Below, piece by piece: positions 9,598 through 19,556 of a stretch of DNA of 64,000 nucleotides. The position numbers and the translations under genes are program-made. Every line of letters begins with the position of its first letter. Positions within the stretch are counted from its first letter, which is position 1. The stretch is from Gammaproteobacteria bacterium (GTDB lineage Bacteria; Pseudomonadota; Gammaproteobacteria; Steroidobacterales; Steroidobacteraceae): contig JASHSK010000010.1 in NCBI GenBank assembly GCA_030038755.1, positions 1 to 64,000 of the forward strand. The letters are read 5' to 3'. The notes under the pieces are model-generated. The model was not told where the DNA came from. It saw only the letters and a program-made list of their open reading frames with translations, and made no database searches.

Positions 9598-11358
9598 ATG
9601 AACGCAAATCGAGTGCTCGAGGCGGCAGCCTCCTCGACGAGCATGGGAATCGATCGGCGCGCTTTCCTGCGCGCGGGCAGTGCGGCCGTCGCCGGCGGGG
9701 CGCTGCTGGCGGGCGGTACGGTGCTGGCGGGCAGCACGGCGCTGGCGGGCAGTACGGCGCTGGCGCAGGACCGCGCGGCGCCCGAGCAGAATGGCTACGG
9801 CGGAGGCACCGAGTCGATCGCCCGCACGCGCCACGGGCGCGTGCGCGGCGTGCACAACGGCAAGGCGCACGTCTTCAAGGGTATCCAGTACGGCGCGCCC
9901 ACGGGCGCCGATAATCGTTTCATGCCCGCGCGCGAGCCGCAGTCATGGTCCGGCGTGCGCGATGCGTTGCGGCTCGGCCATCAGACCCCGCAGTTGACCG
10001 CGGTGATGCTCGCCGAAGAAGTGGTGTCACTGGACAACTCGCCGTTCGGCGAGGACTGCCTGTATCTGAACGTATGGACGCCGGCGCTCAACGACGGACA
10101 GCACCGCCCGGTGATGGTGTGGTTCCACGGCGGCGGCTTCACCAACGGCTCGGGTGGAGACGTGCGCTATGACGGCTCCAACCTCGCGCACAAACACGAT
10201 GTCGTGGTGGTGACGGTCAACGAGCGGCTGAACGCCTTCGGCTTTCTCTACCTCGGTCAGATCGGCGGTGAGCGCTATGCGGATTCGGGCAACGCCGGCC
10301 TGCTCGATCTGCTCACGGCGCTGCGCTGGGTGCGCGACAACATTCACGAATTCGGCGGCGATCCGGGCAACGTCACGATCTTCGGTCAGTCCGGTGGAGG
10401 CAGCAAGGTCAGCACGTTGATGGCCACCCCCTCCGCCAAAGGCCTGTTTCACCGCGCGATCTGCGAAAGCGGCCTGGCGATGAAATCCATCCAGCCCGAT
10501 GAGGCCACGGCGATGACCCGCAAGGTCATGGAGGCGCTCGAGCTGCAGCCCGGCGAGATCGACCGGCTGCGCAGCGCGTCGGTCGACGACATTCTGGCGG
10601 CCCTGAGCTTCCTGGCCGGAGCCGCTCCCGGCGGCGCGGGTGGCTTGCTGCGCTTCGGTCCGGTCATCGATCGGCGCACGCTGTTCCGCGATCCCTGGAC
10701 GCCGGATGCCCCGGCCGAATCGGCGCACGTGCCGATGTTGTTGGGCAGCGTCCTGACCGAGGGCACGTTCATGCTGACCACGCCGCGCGATCCGATCAAC
10801 GATCGCGAGCTTCATCAGCGCGTCCAGCATGGCCTTGGCATGGGCGCCGGCACCCTCTCCGCCGACGAGGCCGAACAGCTGATCGCGCTGTATCGGCGCG
10901 ACTATCCCGACGTTCCCAACACGCGCCTGTTCCAGATCATGACCGGTGACAACTGGATGATCCCCAATGTGACAGCCGTGGCCGAGCGCAAGGCAGCCCA
11001 GCAGGCCGCGCCAGCCTACGTGTATCACTGGGAATGGATCACCCCGGTGGAAGGCGGGCGGCTCGGTGCGCCGCATACGATCGAGATCCCGTTCGTGTTC
11101 GACAACCTCGACGTACCCACGGCCGATATCATCACCGGCACCGGTGAGGATCGCTTCGCCATGGCTGCTCGCGCCAGCGCTGCGTGGACGGCTTTTGCCC
11201 GCACGGGCAACCCCAACACTGCGGGTTTGCCGCATTGGGAGCCGTATTCCGCTGATCATCGCGCGGTGATGATCCTCAACAATGAGTGCACCCTTGCGAT
11301 CGACCCGCATGCCGCGGAGCGCGAGGCGATGACGCGTCTGGCACTACGGCGTACGTAG
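9598..11358 (+). CDS. type-B carboxylesterase, secreted (Tat-like N-terminus)
   Basis: DRRAFLRAGSAAVAGGALL twin-Arg-like leader; GEDCLYLNVWTP, WFHGGGFTNGSG, FGQSGGGSK. Confidence 0.9.
   Translation: MNANRVLEAAASSTSMGIDRRAFLRAGSAAVAGGALLAGGTVLAGSTALAGSTALAQDRAAPEQNGYGGGTESIARTRHGRVRGVHNGKAHVFKGIQYGAPTGADNRFMPAREPQSWSGVRDALRLGHQTPQLTAVMLAEEVVSLDNSPFGEDCLYLNVWTPALNDGQHRPVMVWFHGGGFTNGSGGDVRYDGSNLAHKHDVVVVTVNERLNAFGFLYLGQIGGERYADSGNAGLLDLLTALRWVRDNIHEFGGDPGNVTIFGQSGGGSKVSTLMATPSAKGLFHRAICESGLAMKSIQPDEATAMTRKVMEALELQPGEIDRLRSASVDDILAALSFLAGAAPGGAGGLLRFGPVIDRRTLFRDPWTPDAPAESAHVPMLLGSVLTEGTFMLTTPRDPINDRELHQRVQHGLGMGAGTLSADEAEQLIALYRRDYPDVPNTRLFQIMTGDNWMIPNVTAVAERKAAQQAAPAYVYHWEWITPVEGGRLGAPHTIEIPFVFDNLDVPTADIITGTGEDRFAMAARASAAWTAFARTGNPNTAGLPHWEPYSADHRAVMILNNECTLAIDPHAAEREAMTRLALRRT
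9718..9765. repeat. in-frame 18-bp tandem repeat in the leader of the carboxylesterase
   Basis: ACGGTGCTGGCGGGCAGC / ACGGCGCTGGCGGGCAGT / ACGGCGCTGGCG encodes TVLAGS-TALAGS-TALA. Confidence 0.9.
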
Positions 11359-11378
11359 TTCGCGCGGACGTGCTGCGC

Positions 11379-12146
11379 TCAGGCGGTGACAAATTCCGCG
11401 ATCGCCCTCACCGCTTCGGGTCGCTCGTTCAGCACGGCGTGTCCCGCCGGCGAGAACGTCCTGAGCGTGGATCCCCTGACCAGGGCGGTCCAGCTGTCCG
11501 CCTGCGCCACGGGCGCGATGCGATCCTGCTTGCCCCACACGAACAGCGTCGGCACGCGCACGCGGTGCAGGTGCTTCGAGAGCTTCGGATCGTAGAGCCG
11601 CTGCCAGCCGATGCGCGCGAGCGTGGTCATCTCGCGATAGCTCTGCACGATAAAGTCGACGTCGTGGGGATCGGGAGGTGGTCCGAGAGCGGCCAGGTTC
11701 TCCGCCAGGGCCGGCGCCAGCTCCTCGGGCTTGAGGCGAAAGATATCCGTGCTCGGATGTTCCTTGATCCACAGGCCGGCGGGAGCCACCAGCACGAGCT
11801 TCTTCAGGCGGCTCGAATGCTGCGTGGCGAAGCTCGCCGCCATCCAGCCGCCGAGCGACAGACCGACCAGATTGAACCGCTCGATCGATAGCGCATCGAG
11901 CAGATCCAGGTAATGCATGACGTAGTCCTGGATCGTGGTCATGCCAGGATCGTCCCCCGAGCCGCCGTACCCGGGATGCAGCGGCAGGTAGACCTGGAAG
12001 CGCTCGGTCCAGGGCGCCGCGAAATCCCAGCCGCCGACGGTGCCGCCCCCGTGCCAGAACATGAGCGGCTCGCCCGTGCCGGCGCGCAGCACCTGAGTCT
12101 TCAGGCCGTTGACGGTCAGCTCGATAGACTGCCAGGGTACGGCCAT
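11379..12146 (-). CDS. alpha/beta hydrolase
   Basis: FWHGGG, NLVGLSLGGWMAASFA nucleophile elbow, C-terminal PAGHAVLNERPEAV. Confidence 0.85.
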   Translation of the reverse strand: MAVPWQSIELTVNGLKTQVLRAGTGEPLMFWHGGGTVGGWDFAAPWTERFQVYLPLHPGYGGSGDDPGMTTIQDYVMHYLDLLDALSIERFNLVGLSLGGWMAASFATQHSSRLKKLVLVAPAGLWIKEHPSTDIFRLKPEELAPALAENLAALGPPPDPHDVDFIVQSYREMTTLARIGWQRLYDPKLSKHLHRVRVPTLFVWGKQDRIAPVAQADSWTALVRGSTLRTFSPAGHAVLNERPEAVRAIAEFVTA

Positions 12147-12147
12147 G

Positions 12148-13371
12148 TCAGTGCGCTCCCGCCGCGGCGCGCGCCTGCCCACCGGCCGGCTCCGCCGTCA
12201 GCGGCTGCGCCGTGGCTGACGGTTGCCGCCCACGCAGGCGTGGGATCACCTCCTCCGCGAACAGCGTCATGTTCTTGACCACCTTCCAGTGCGGCATATC
12301 GCCCAGATGATGATGGATCACGGGCCGCGAGGAATTGGCGCTCTCGCACCATTGGCCGAGGATGTTGGCCACCTTGTCGGCGGTCCCGTACACGATGCGC
12401 CACTGCGAGGTCAGCACCTGCCAGTCGAATCCGCCATGTGACGCGGTCGCCGCGGCCCGGATGCGCAGCTGCTCGGGCGAGATATAGCCCGGCGGATTGA
12501 GATAGCGCGGTGTGGTACGCGTCGTATCCTCGACCCAGTAGCGCACGTGCTCCCTGAATTCCTCCTCCGCGAGCTTCTCGGTCTCGGCCACGTAGGCCAT
12601 GACGTTGAAGAGCGCCTTGTCCGGTGTGAACTCATGGCCGTACTTCGGCATCTCCTCGCGCAGCTTGCGGAAGGTCTTCTCCTGCACGGCGATCGGCACG
12701 AATACCGAGGCGTAGCCGAAGCCGCGTTCGGCGGCGACCTGCACGGTCTCGGGGCTGCCCGAGCCGACGATCGCGATCTTCGGATGCGGCTTCTGCAGCG
12801 GGCGCGGCCAGGGATTGAGGTAGCGATAGTTGAAGAATTCCCCGTCGAATTGGCTCGGACCCTCCTGCGTCCAGGCCTGCAGCAGCACCTCGAGCGACTC
12901 ACGGAAGCGCGCGCGTGCCGTCGCGGGGTTGACGAGCGAATTCGCCCAGTACTCCATGCCGGTGCCGAGCGGCAGTGCGATCTCCAGCCGACCGCCCGAC
13001 ATCACATCGAGCATGCCGTAGGCCTCGGCGAGCCGGTTCGGCATCTCGAGGTTCACCGGCACCCCGAAGCAGCAGATCTTGGCCCGTCTGGTCAGCGGAA
13101 TCAGCGCCGCCGCCATCAGCGTGCACACCGGCATCATCGAATAGACAGTGTTGTGATGCTCGTTGACCACCAGCCCGTCGTAACCGAGCTGATCGGCAAG
13201 CACCATCTCCTTGATGTACCGCTCGTAGAGCGCGTGACCCTTCTCGGGGTCAAAGTACTTGTTGGAAAAGTCGACCCAGAGTGAGTCGAAGCGCTTGTGA
13301 TCCGGCGGCAGATACACATACGGCATGAAGTGCATGGTGTAGAACTGCAGATCATCCTGCCATTTCGCCAC
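12148..13371 (-). CDS. LLM class flavin-dependent oxidoreductase (luciferase-like)
   Basis: VVNEHHNT, MLDVMSGGRLEIALPLGTGMEY, IAIVGSGSPETV; start uncertain (GTG 13371 or ATG 13335). Confidence 0.85.
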   Translation of the reverse strand: MAKWQDDLQFYTMHFMPYVYLPPDHKRFDSLWVDFSNKYFDPEKGHALYERYIKEMVLADQLGYDGLVVNEHHNTVYSMMPVCTLMAAALIPLTRRAKICCFGVPVNLEMPNRLAEAYGMLDVMSGGRLEIALPLGTGMEYWANSLVNPATARARFRESLEVLLQAWTQEGPSQFDGEFFNYRYLNPWPRPLQKPHPKIAIVGSGSPETVQVAAERGFGYASVFVPIAVQEKTFRKLREEMPKYGHEFTPDKALFNVMAYVAETEKLAEEEFREHVRYWVEDTTRTTPRYLNPPGYISPEQLRIRAAATASHGGFDWQVLTSQWRIVYGTADKVANILGQWCESANSSRPVIHHHLGDMPHWKVVKNMTLFAEEVIPRLRGRQPSATAQPLTAEPAGGQARAAAGAH

Positions 13372-13535
13372 GACCCCCTCCTTCGGCGCCGCCACGAACG
13401 GGCTCGCGCTCGCCGGTGCCACTTTACGCCCGGGTATCCGCGGCGAAAAGGCGTCCAGACGCGGGCAGACCTGAGGCGCTCGGGATCCCGTGCGTTTCCC
13501 GGAACCCGTGAGCAGCCGGATGGTCGAGAGCCGGT

Positions 13536-14279
13536 ATGGGAGCATCCCAGTATGGACCGGTCTCGAGGTCCCCCGGGGTCGCCAGGTACCTCGCATTCGT
13601 CGCGGCCTGCGCGCTGCAGCTGCTCTTCATCCTGGCATTCGTCGAACTGGGACGCGATCACGGCACTGCCAACGTGCCGGAACCGGCCGTCACGGCTGTG
13701 CTGCTGCCTCCCGGCCAGGAAGCGCCCGCTTCAACGCCGACCGCACCGACTGCCACGCGGCGGATGCCGTCACCCCTGTCGATCCAGCCCGTGCCGCGGG
13801 TACTGCCTGCGCCCGAAATCAATTTCCCGCCGACTCAGGCCCGCTCAGCGTCACAGTCCCGGAAGGCGCGCGCCGATTGGGCGCGGGCGGCCCATCTGGC
13901 CGCCGCCCAGGTCGTGGCTGAGCAGACACTGGCGCGGCGGCGACGCCAGGCGAGCGGAGAGATGCCCTGGCCGCAGACTGAGCCTGGGCCCCGCACGCCA
14001 TCGTTACCCTGGTCACACCAGCCGCTGACGCGCTGGTTTGACTTCGATCCTGCGACGCTGGTGACCAGCCTCAATCTCGGCCGGCACTGCGAGCTGGTGT
14101 TTTTCGTGATCCTGCCGGGGTTCGGATGCATCCTCGGACACATCGATTCGGGAGCAGGCGGCCATTTCGACGCGAATTTCGATCCGACGTCCCTCGAGCC
14201 CCCGCCGCTGGAACTGCCGGGGCCGGGGCTGCCCACGCCTCCGGACCTGCAACCCTGGAAGGAAACGACCGCTCGCTAG
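13536..14279 (+). CDS. hypothetical protein with N-terminal TM segment, proline-rich
   Basis: 247 aa ORF; ARYLAFVAACALQLLFILAFVEL hydrophobic segment; C-terminal CELVFFVILPGFGC. Confidence 0.45.
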   Translation: MGASQYGPVSRSPGVARYLAFVAACALQLLFILAFVELGRDHGTANVPEPAVTAVLLPPGQEAPASTPTAPTATRRMPSPLSIQPVPRVLPAPEINFPPTQARSASQSRKARADWARAAHLAAAQVVAEQTLARRRRQASGEMPWPQTEPGPRTPSLPWSHQPLTRWFDFDPATLVTSLNLGRHCELVFFVILPGFGCILGHIDSGAGGHFDANFDPTSLEPPPLELPGPGLPTPPDLQPWKETTAR

Positions 14280-14464
14280 CCCCCTGGCAGCGGACGGACC
14301 GGAGCGCCGGGCCCTACAGGCGATCGAAGGGCCGCGCCGATGATCAATCGGCCGCCAGCTTGCGCCACTGCGCGACGCTGATGCGTCCGAGCATCACGGC
14401 GCCCTGCGCGCCGCCTGGCCTGAAGACGATCATCTCCCCTGCCTCCGGCGGGCAGCACCGCCGC

Positions 14465-14518
14465 CCCCGACAGCAGCGCAGCGCCGGACAACAGTGCCGC
14501 CCCGGACAGCAGCGCCGC
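14465..14518. repeat. three tandem copies of an 18-bp unit
   Basis: 14465-14482, 14483-14500, 14501-14518; minus strand encodes AALLSG x3. Confidence 0.9.
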
Positions 14519-14828
14519 GGAGGTCACCACGACGCGTGTCGTGTGGATCACCGAAGAAGCCTGGTAGCGCGCTGCCATCGGATTCCTCCTCGTGCAGTCG
14601 CAGCTCTCGTCGACGCCGGAACAGTACGCGCGCCAGCGTGCCTCGGTCCAGCAAATCTTATGTAAAGGCCGAAGCGCTCGACCCGTGCTCCACCTGGCCT
14701 GCCGTAGCAGGTGTCGGCTGTCTTTTCTTGACGTTCGTCTACTCCATTTGGAGGACGCGGCGCCAACGGCGCACTGACAGACTTCGCGCGTCCGCTGGAA
14801 CGCATCCGACAGGGGAAATCACCCGCCA

Positions 14829-17800
14829 ATGAAGGCACCACACCCGATGCGAACGAGAAACGCGAGGCTTGGCGCACAGGCGGCCTGCGCCGTGCTGCTC
14901 GCTGTATGTGTCGAGAGCGCTGCCGGCACGCACGCCAGCGCGAGCGGCGTGAGCGCACAGGCCGCTGCGCGCGCGCGTGCCGGTGCCGCGTACGCGCAGC
15001 AGCCGCTGATGTTCGAGGCCAATGAGGGTCAGGCCGCGCCGCAGGTGAAGCTGCTCGCCCATGGCGCCGGTTATGTCCTGCTGCTGTCGCCGCACGAGGC
15101 GATGCTGGCGCTGGCACAACCCGCAGCCGCACAACCCCCGGCGGCGCCACGCGCGCCGGCGCAGCCGTCATCGAAACTGGGCGCTTCTTTCCTGCGCCTG
15201 AAGTTTCTCGGTGCGAGCGCCGCCACGCAGATATCCGGACGCGAGCCGCTGCGGGCCAGAACCAACTACCTTTTGGGCAATGACCGCCGACTGTGGCACA
15301 CGGACGTGCCAAACTACTCCGCCGCGGAATACCGCGGCCTTTATCCAGGGATCGATGCGGTGTTTCACGGCACCGATCCACCTCAAGCAAACAACGCATC
15401 CGGAACGCCTGGCGCTTCACCGGGCGCATCGGCATCGACCCGGTCTCAACGGCTGGAGTTCGACTTCGACATCGCTCCGGGTGCCGATCCGAGTCACATC
15501 GCGCTGCAGTTGCACGGGGCGCGGCGGATGCGGCTCGATCACAGTGGCAATGTAGTGCTGCAGGTCGGTGCCCAACAGGTCGTGCTCGGCAAGCCGCGCG
15601 TCTATCAGCAGGTCGACGGACGCAGGCGCGACGTAGCCGGGCGGATGGTGCTGGGACCGCATCAAACGCTTGCGTTCGCGCTCGGACCGTACGATCACTC
15701 GCAGCATCTGATCATCGACCCGGGCCTCGACTACTCGACCTTCGTCGCCGGCGGACAGATCAATGCGCTTGCGGTTGGGACCGATAGCTCCGGGCACTCC
15801 TACGTCTACGTGACCGGCACTACTTCTTCAGGGGGGCTGGGCGCGGTCTACCCCAATCCCGGTGCCTACCAGACCAGCTGCGCCGCCTGCGACTTCATCG
15901 GCTCGGCGTTCGTCGCCAAGTACGACCCGAGCCAGAGCGGCAGTGGGTCGCTGATCTATTCGACCTACCTCGGGCCGGCGGGCGCAGGCGTAATGCCCGA
16001 CGAGCTCGGCAGTGCGGCTGGCCAGGGCATTGCCATTGACGCCAACGGGGACGCGTACGTCACAGGCTATGTCACCGGCTCGACCGGCTCCCAGTATTTT
16101 CCGACGACACCGGGCGCCCTGCTGACCGCGATGCCCGGCCAGCAGGATGCGTTCGTGTCGGAACTGGACCCTACGGGCGAGACCCTGCTGGCATCCACTT
16201 ATCTGGGCGGCGCCAACGATCTAACCGGCAATGCGTTGACCTATGGCGATGAGGGCACCGGCATCGCACTCGATGGTTCGGACAACATCTATCTGACCGG
16301 TCTCACCAACTCGTCGGGCCTTGCGACCGCGGGCGCGGCACAGTCCACCCCGGCCACGGGGTCCTTCAGTTCCAATGGCAATAGCAGCGGTAACCCGTTC
16401 GTCGCCAAGCTCAACTCGAGCCTGACCACACTCAGCTACTACACCTACCTCGGCGGCAGCAACAACACTTACGGCCTGACTGACCAGGCCACAGCGATCG
16501 CCGTCGACAGCGCAGGCGAAGCCTACGTGGTCGGCGGCACCTACGTCGGGACCTGTAACTATTATGTGTCGTGCGGTGCCGGCCAGGGGGGCGGCTCCTT
16601 CCCGACGCCGGTCACCGGGGGATTTCAGTCCCTCCCCGGCGGCGTCAACGAGGCGGGCTTCCTGGCCAAGCTCAATGCTGGCGGCACCGAGCTGCTGTAC
16701 TTAACCTACCTCGGAGGCTACTCCACCTCCTCCGATGGCACGATCCTCAACGCGGTGACACTCGACAGCGCCGGGGATGCGTATATCACCGGCCCGACCG
16801 TCGATACCAATTTGCCGACGACACCGGGCGTAGCGGGTCCGGCCGCCAGCGTGTGCCAGCCCTACGGCGGCGGGACGATCTGTCCGAGCGGCATCGTCGC
16901 CGAAGTCAACCCCGCCGCGAGTGCCGGGGGATCGGCGTCGCTGCTGTTCATGAGCTATCTGGGCGGCCTTCTGCCCAACGACAACCCTTACGACACCGTG
17001 CCCACGGGGATTGCGCTGGACAGCACCGCTGATATTTACGTCGGCGGCTACACGAGCAACACCGATCTGCCCGAGCCCGGCAACCCCGACACCGCTGACA
17101 GCGCGAATGGCTTGATCCCTTCCTCCGCGCTGCCCTGTGCGATGACACCGAGCCACTATGTCATAGGCTGCAAGAGCGCGTTCCTGGTGGAGTTCGCCCC
17201 GGGTGCTGCAGGCTCGCCACTGTATTACGGCTATCTCGCAGGCACCGGAGTGACCGGCTATGAGAGCGACCCACCCGTCGGCCTGGCGCTGGACCCGCAG
17301 GGCAACGTCTACCTGGCGGGGGAAGCGACTTCCGACTTCCCGACCACGAGCAACGCCTTTGAGCAGGCGGCTCCTGCATCGGCTCCCTACAGCTATGTGG
17401 CGCAGATCGGAGGTCTGCCCACCTCCGGCGGCACGCCCTCGAACGCCAGCTACTCGTATGACGGCGCGGCACCCGTCATCACCGGCCTCGGGCCAGGTCT
17501 GCTCGTGACGGCACCGGCCACTACCAGCCTTTCCGTGCCCCTCGTTGTGCAGAACACCGGCGGCAGCACGTTCACGATCAGCAGCATAGCGCTTGCCGGT
17601 AGCGCTTCTCCTCCCTGGTCGCTCATCAGCGTGAGCTGCGCCGGCACCAGCGTGCCGCTACCGATTCCCGCCAATGCACCCGTGAGCCTGGCCGCCGGTG
17701 CGAGCTGCGTGATCAACCTGCAGTTTGCACCGACTCAGGTGGGCACCGGACAGGACGAGCTGCTGGAGATTCTCGATACCGCCAGCACCAGCAACGTGCC

Positions 17801-19544
17801 TTCGCCGTCAGGGGTCACCGGACAATACCTGGTGCTCGGAGGAACGGCGACGGCCGCGCCGCCTCCGGCGTACGCCACCTACTCCCTCAACGGCACGACC
17901 CTCTCACAGACCAACATTCTGCTGCCGGTGATCTCGCTCGACGCGGACGTCAACGGCACGGCGACGGCGCAGCTGGAGCTGACCAACACCGGCGGGGATC
18001 CGATGACCCTCAGCGGCGTGTCGTTCATGAATCAGACAGTGACGCCGCCGCCCTGGACCATCACCAGCATCACCTGTCCCTCGGGAGTCGTCACGCCGAC
18101 GGCCAGTACGCCGGTGACCCTCGAGCCCGGTGACGCCTGCACCATCGCCATGCAATTTGCCCCGACCGCCCTCGGTGTCGACGTTGCACTGCTGAGCATC
18201 ACGGATAACGCCAGCGGTAGCACCCTGGTCGAGAACGGAACGACCGGCCAGGAGACCCTGGTGACGGGGACCGGCGGCCAGCCGTACGCGAGCTTCTCGA
18301 CCACGCAGTTGGATTTTCCAACCGCGACCCTCGCCCTCGGCAGCATCCCCGGGGGTGGTCCCGTCAGTGCGCCCGTCACGGTGACCAACACAGGCAACGC
18401 CCCGCTGGTGATTTATGGCGTCGACATCAACAACGGCAGCGGCGTCTGGAGCGGAGCGAGCAGCGGCTGTACGTCCTCATCCGGGACGGCTCTGACGTAT
18501 CCGGTGACGCTCGCACCCGATGCGTCCTGTACGTTCACCTTCCAGTTCGCTCCGACGGGCCCGGGGGAGCAGAGCGATACCGTGGCCTTCCTGGACAACG
18601 CCAGCCAGAGCAATGTCCCCGTCGAGCCGCCACAATACCTCGGCCTGTGGGTGAATAACCTGACGCTCGAGGGCACGACGCAATACCCCGCGTCACCGTA
18701 CCCGGACCAGGCCTACGCGTATTTCTCGGCGGATGCGCTGAGCTTCGATGCCTCGGGCGTACAGACCCAGAGCGTCACCATCACCAACATCGGCGGTCAA
18801 CCGCTGACGGTCAGCCTTGTCGGCATCTTCGGGGAGAGTGCCTTCACGATGCCGTCGAGCGGCTGCTCCACGCTGGCCGAGGATCAGACCTGCACCTATA
18901 CCTTCCAGTACGACCCATCGGTGAGCGGCGAGAGCTGCGGCGCGGTCTACTGTGGCGACCTGTTCTCGGGCACGGGGGCGCTGGCCCAGTTTCAGCTCAA
19001 TGGCCTGAGCAATATAGGAGCCCCTGACACGACGGGATACACCTACCCGGAGGTGTTCCTGTCCGCCCCTGGAGGGAGCCTCGTGTGTGGCAACGGCACC
19101 GACCTCGCCTATTCCCTCGGTCCGTGGGTGCGAGGCCCCAGGGGAGGCCCCTGGTCGCAGACTATCTCTATCGGCGATACGGCGGGAGATCTGCCGTTCG
19201 AGGGCTTCATCGGCATCGTGCTCGAGGGGCTCAATACGACGGTGACGGACACCGTCGCGGTCGGCGAAGACGGGGCACCCGCATCGTCGGGATTCGCGGT
19301 CTTCGGGAACATCTCGAGCGCACCTCCGCTTCTTTGCAGCGGCGACGTACCGGGAAGTCCGTACCTGACCGTCGGGCCATTGGAGTCCATCTCGCCGCCG
19401 GGAGGCAATCCGGCAGGAGAAGGTCCGATCCTGCCGGTGTCGAGCGTTCAGGTTACTTTTACCTTTAACGAGATCCCGGGCGAACCCAACACCGCGCCAA
19501 GTTACACACCGAGACTCATCATCGAAGGTACCGGAACTTATTAG
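14829..19544 (+). CDS. 1571-aa secreted SBBP-repeat / beta-propeller protein with HYDIN/choice-of-anchor-D-type Ig-like repeats
   Basis: LFEANEGQAAPQVKLLAHGAGYVLLLS N-terminal domain; repeated '..YSTYLGG..G.AIA.D..G.AYVTG.T.S..FPTT' units; repeated 'V.NTG...L.IS.I....C....V.LAPGASCTI..QFAPT' units. Confidence 0.9.
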   Translation: MKAPHPMRTRNARLGAQAACAVLLAVCVESAAGTHASASGVSAQAAARARAGAAYAQQPLMFEANEGQAAPQVKLLAHGAGYVLLLSPHEAMLALAQPAAAQPPAAPRAPAQPSSKLGASFLRLKFLGASAATQISGREPLRARTNYLLGNDRRLWHTDVPNYSAAEYRGLYPGIDAVFHGTDPPQANNASGTPGASPGASASTRSQRLEFDFDIAPGADPSHIALQLHGARRMRLDHSGNVVLQVGAQQVVLGKPRVYQQVDGRRRDVAGRMVLGPHQTLAFALGPYDHSQHLIIDPGLDYSTFVAGGQINALAVGTDSSGHSYVYVTGTTSSGGLGAVYPNPGAYQTSCAACDFIGSAFVAKYDPSQSGSGSLIYSTYLGPAGAGVMPDELGSAAGQGIAIDANGDAYVTGYVTGSTGSQYFPTTPGALLTAMPGQQDAFVSELDPTGETLLASTYLGGANDLTGNALTYGDEGTGIALDGSDNIYLTGLTNSSGLATAGAAQSTPATGSFSSNGNSSGNPFVAKLNSSLTTLSYYTYLGGSNNTYGLTDQATAIAVDSAGEAYVVGGTYVGTCNYYVSCGAGQGGGSFPTPVTGGFQSLPGGVNEAGFLAKLNAGGTELLYLTYLGGYSTSSDGTILNAVTLDSAGDAYITGPTVDTNLPTTPGVAGPAASVCQPYGGGTICPSGIVAEVNPAASAGGSASLLFMSYLGGLLPNDNPYDTVPTGIALDSTADIYVGGYTSNTDLPEPGNPDTADSANGLIPSSALPCAMTPSHYVIGCKSAFLVEFAPGAAGSPLYYGYLAGTGVTGYESDPPVGLALDPQGNVYLAGEATSDFPTTSNAFEQAAPASAPYSYVAQIGGLPTSGGTPSNASYSYDGAAPVITGLGPGLLVTAPATTSLSVPLVVQNTGGSTFTISSIALAGSASPPWSLISVSCAGTSVPLPIPANAPVSLAAGASCVINLQFAPTQVGTGQDELLEILDTASTSNVPSPSGVTGQYLVLGGTATAAPPPAYATYSLNGTTLSQTNILLPVISLDADVNGTATAQLELTNTGGDPMTLSGVSFMNQTVTPPPWTITSITCPSGVVTPTASTPVTLEPGDACTIAMQFAPTALGVDVALLSITDNASGSTLVENGTTGQETLVTGTGGQPYASFSTTQLDFPTATLALGSIPGGGPVSAPVTVTNTGNAPLVIYGVDINNGSGVWSGASSGCTSSSGTALTYPVTLAPDASCTFTFQFAPTGPGEQSDTVAFLDNASQSNVPVEPPQYLGLWVNNLTLEGTTQYPASPYPDQAYAYFSADALSFDASGVQTQSVTITNIGGQPLTVSLVGIFGESAFTMPSSGCSTLAEDQTCTYTFQYDPSVSGESCGAVYCGDLFSGTGALAQFQLNGLSNIGAPDTTGYTYPEVFLSAPGGSLVCGNGTDLAYSLGPWVRGPRGGPWSQTISIGDTAGDLPFEGFIGIVLEGLNTTVTDTVAVGEDGAPASSGFAVFGNISSAPPLLCSGDVPGSPYLTVGPLESISPPGGNPAGEGPILPVSSVQVTFTFNEIPGEPNTAPSYTPRLIIEGTGTY

Positions 19545-19556
19545 GGAGATCGAACC

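Noticed and set aside
10027-11310. 427-aa minus-strand ORF opposite the carboxylesterase
   Set aside because: Antisense shadow of a well-supported type-B carboxylesterase in GC-rich DNA; no recognisable domain.
14548-15435. 295-aa minus-strand ORF
   Set aside because: Overlaps the 5' part of the 1571-aa protein and is Arg-rich without motifs.
15700-19540. Considered whether periodic similarity in this region is a DNA repeat or CRISPR-like array
   Set aside because: Periodicity is at protein level (SBBP/Ig repeats) with diverged codons, not conserved DNA repeats with spacers.
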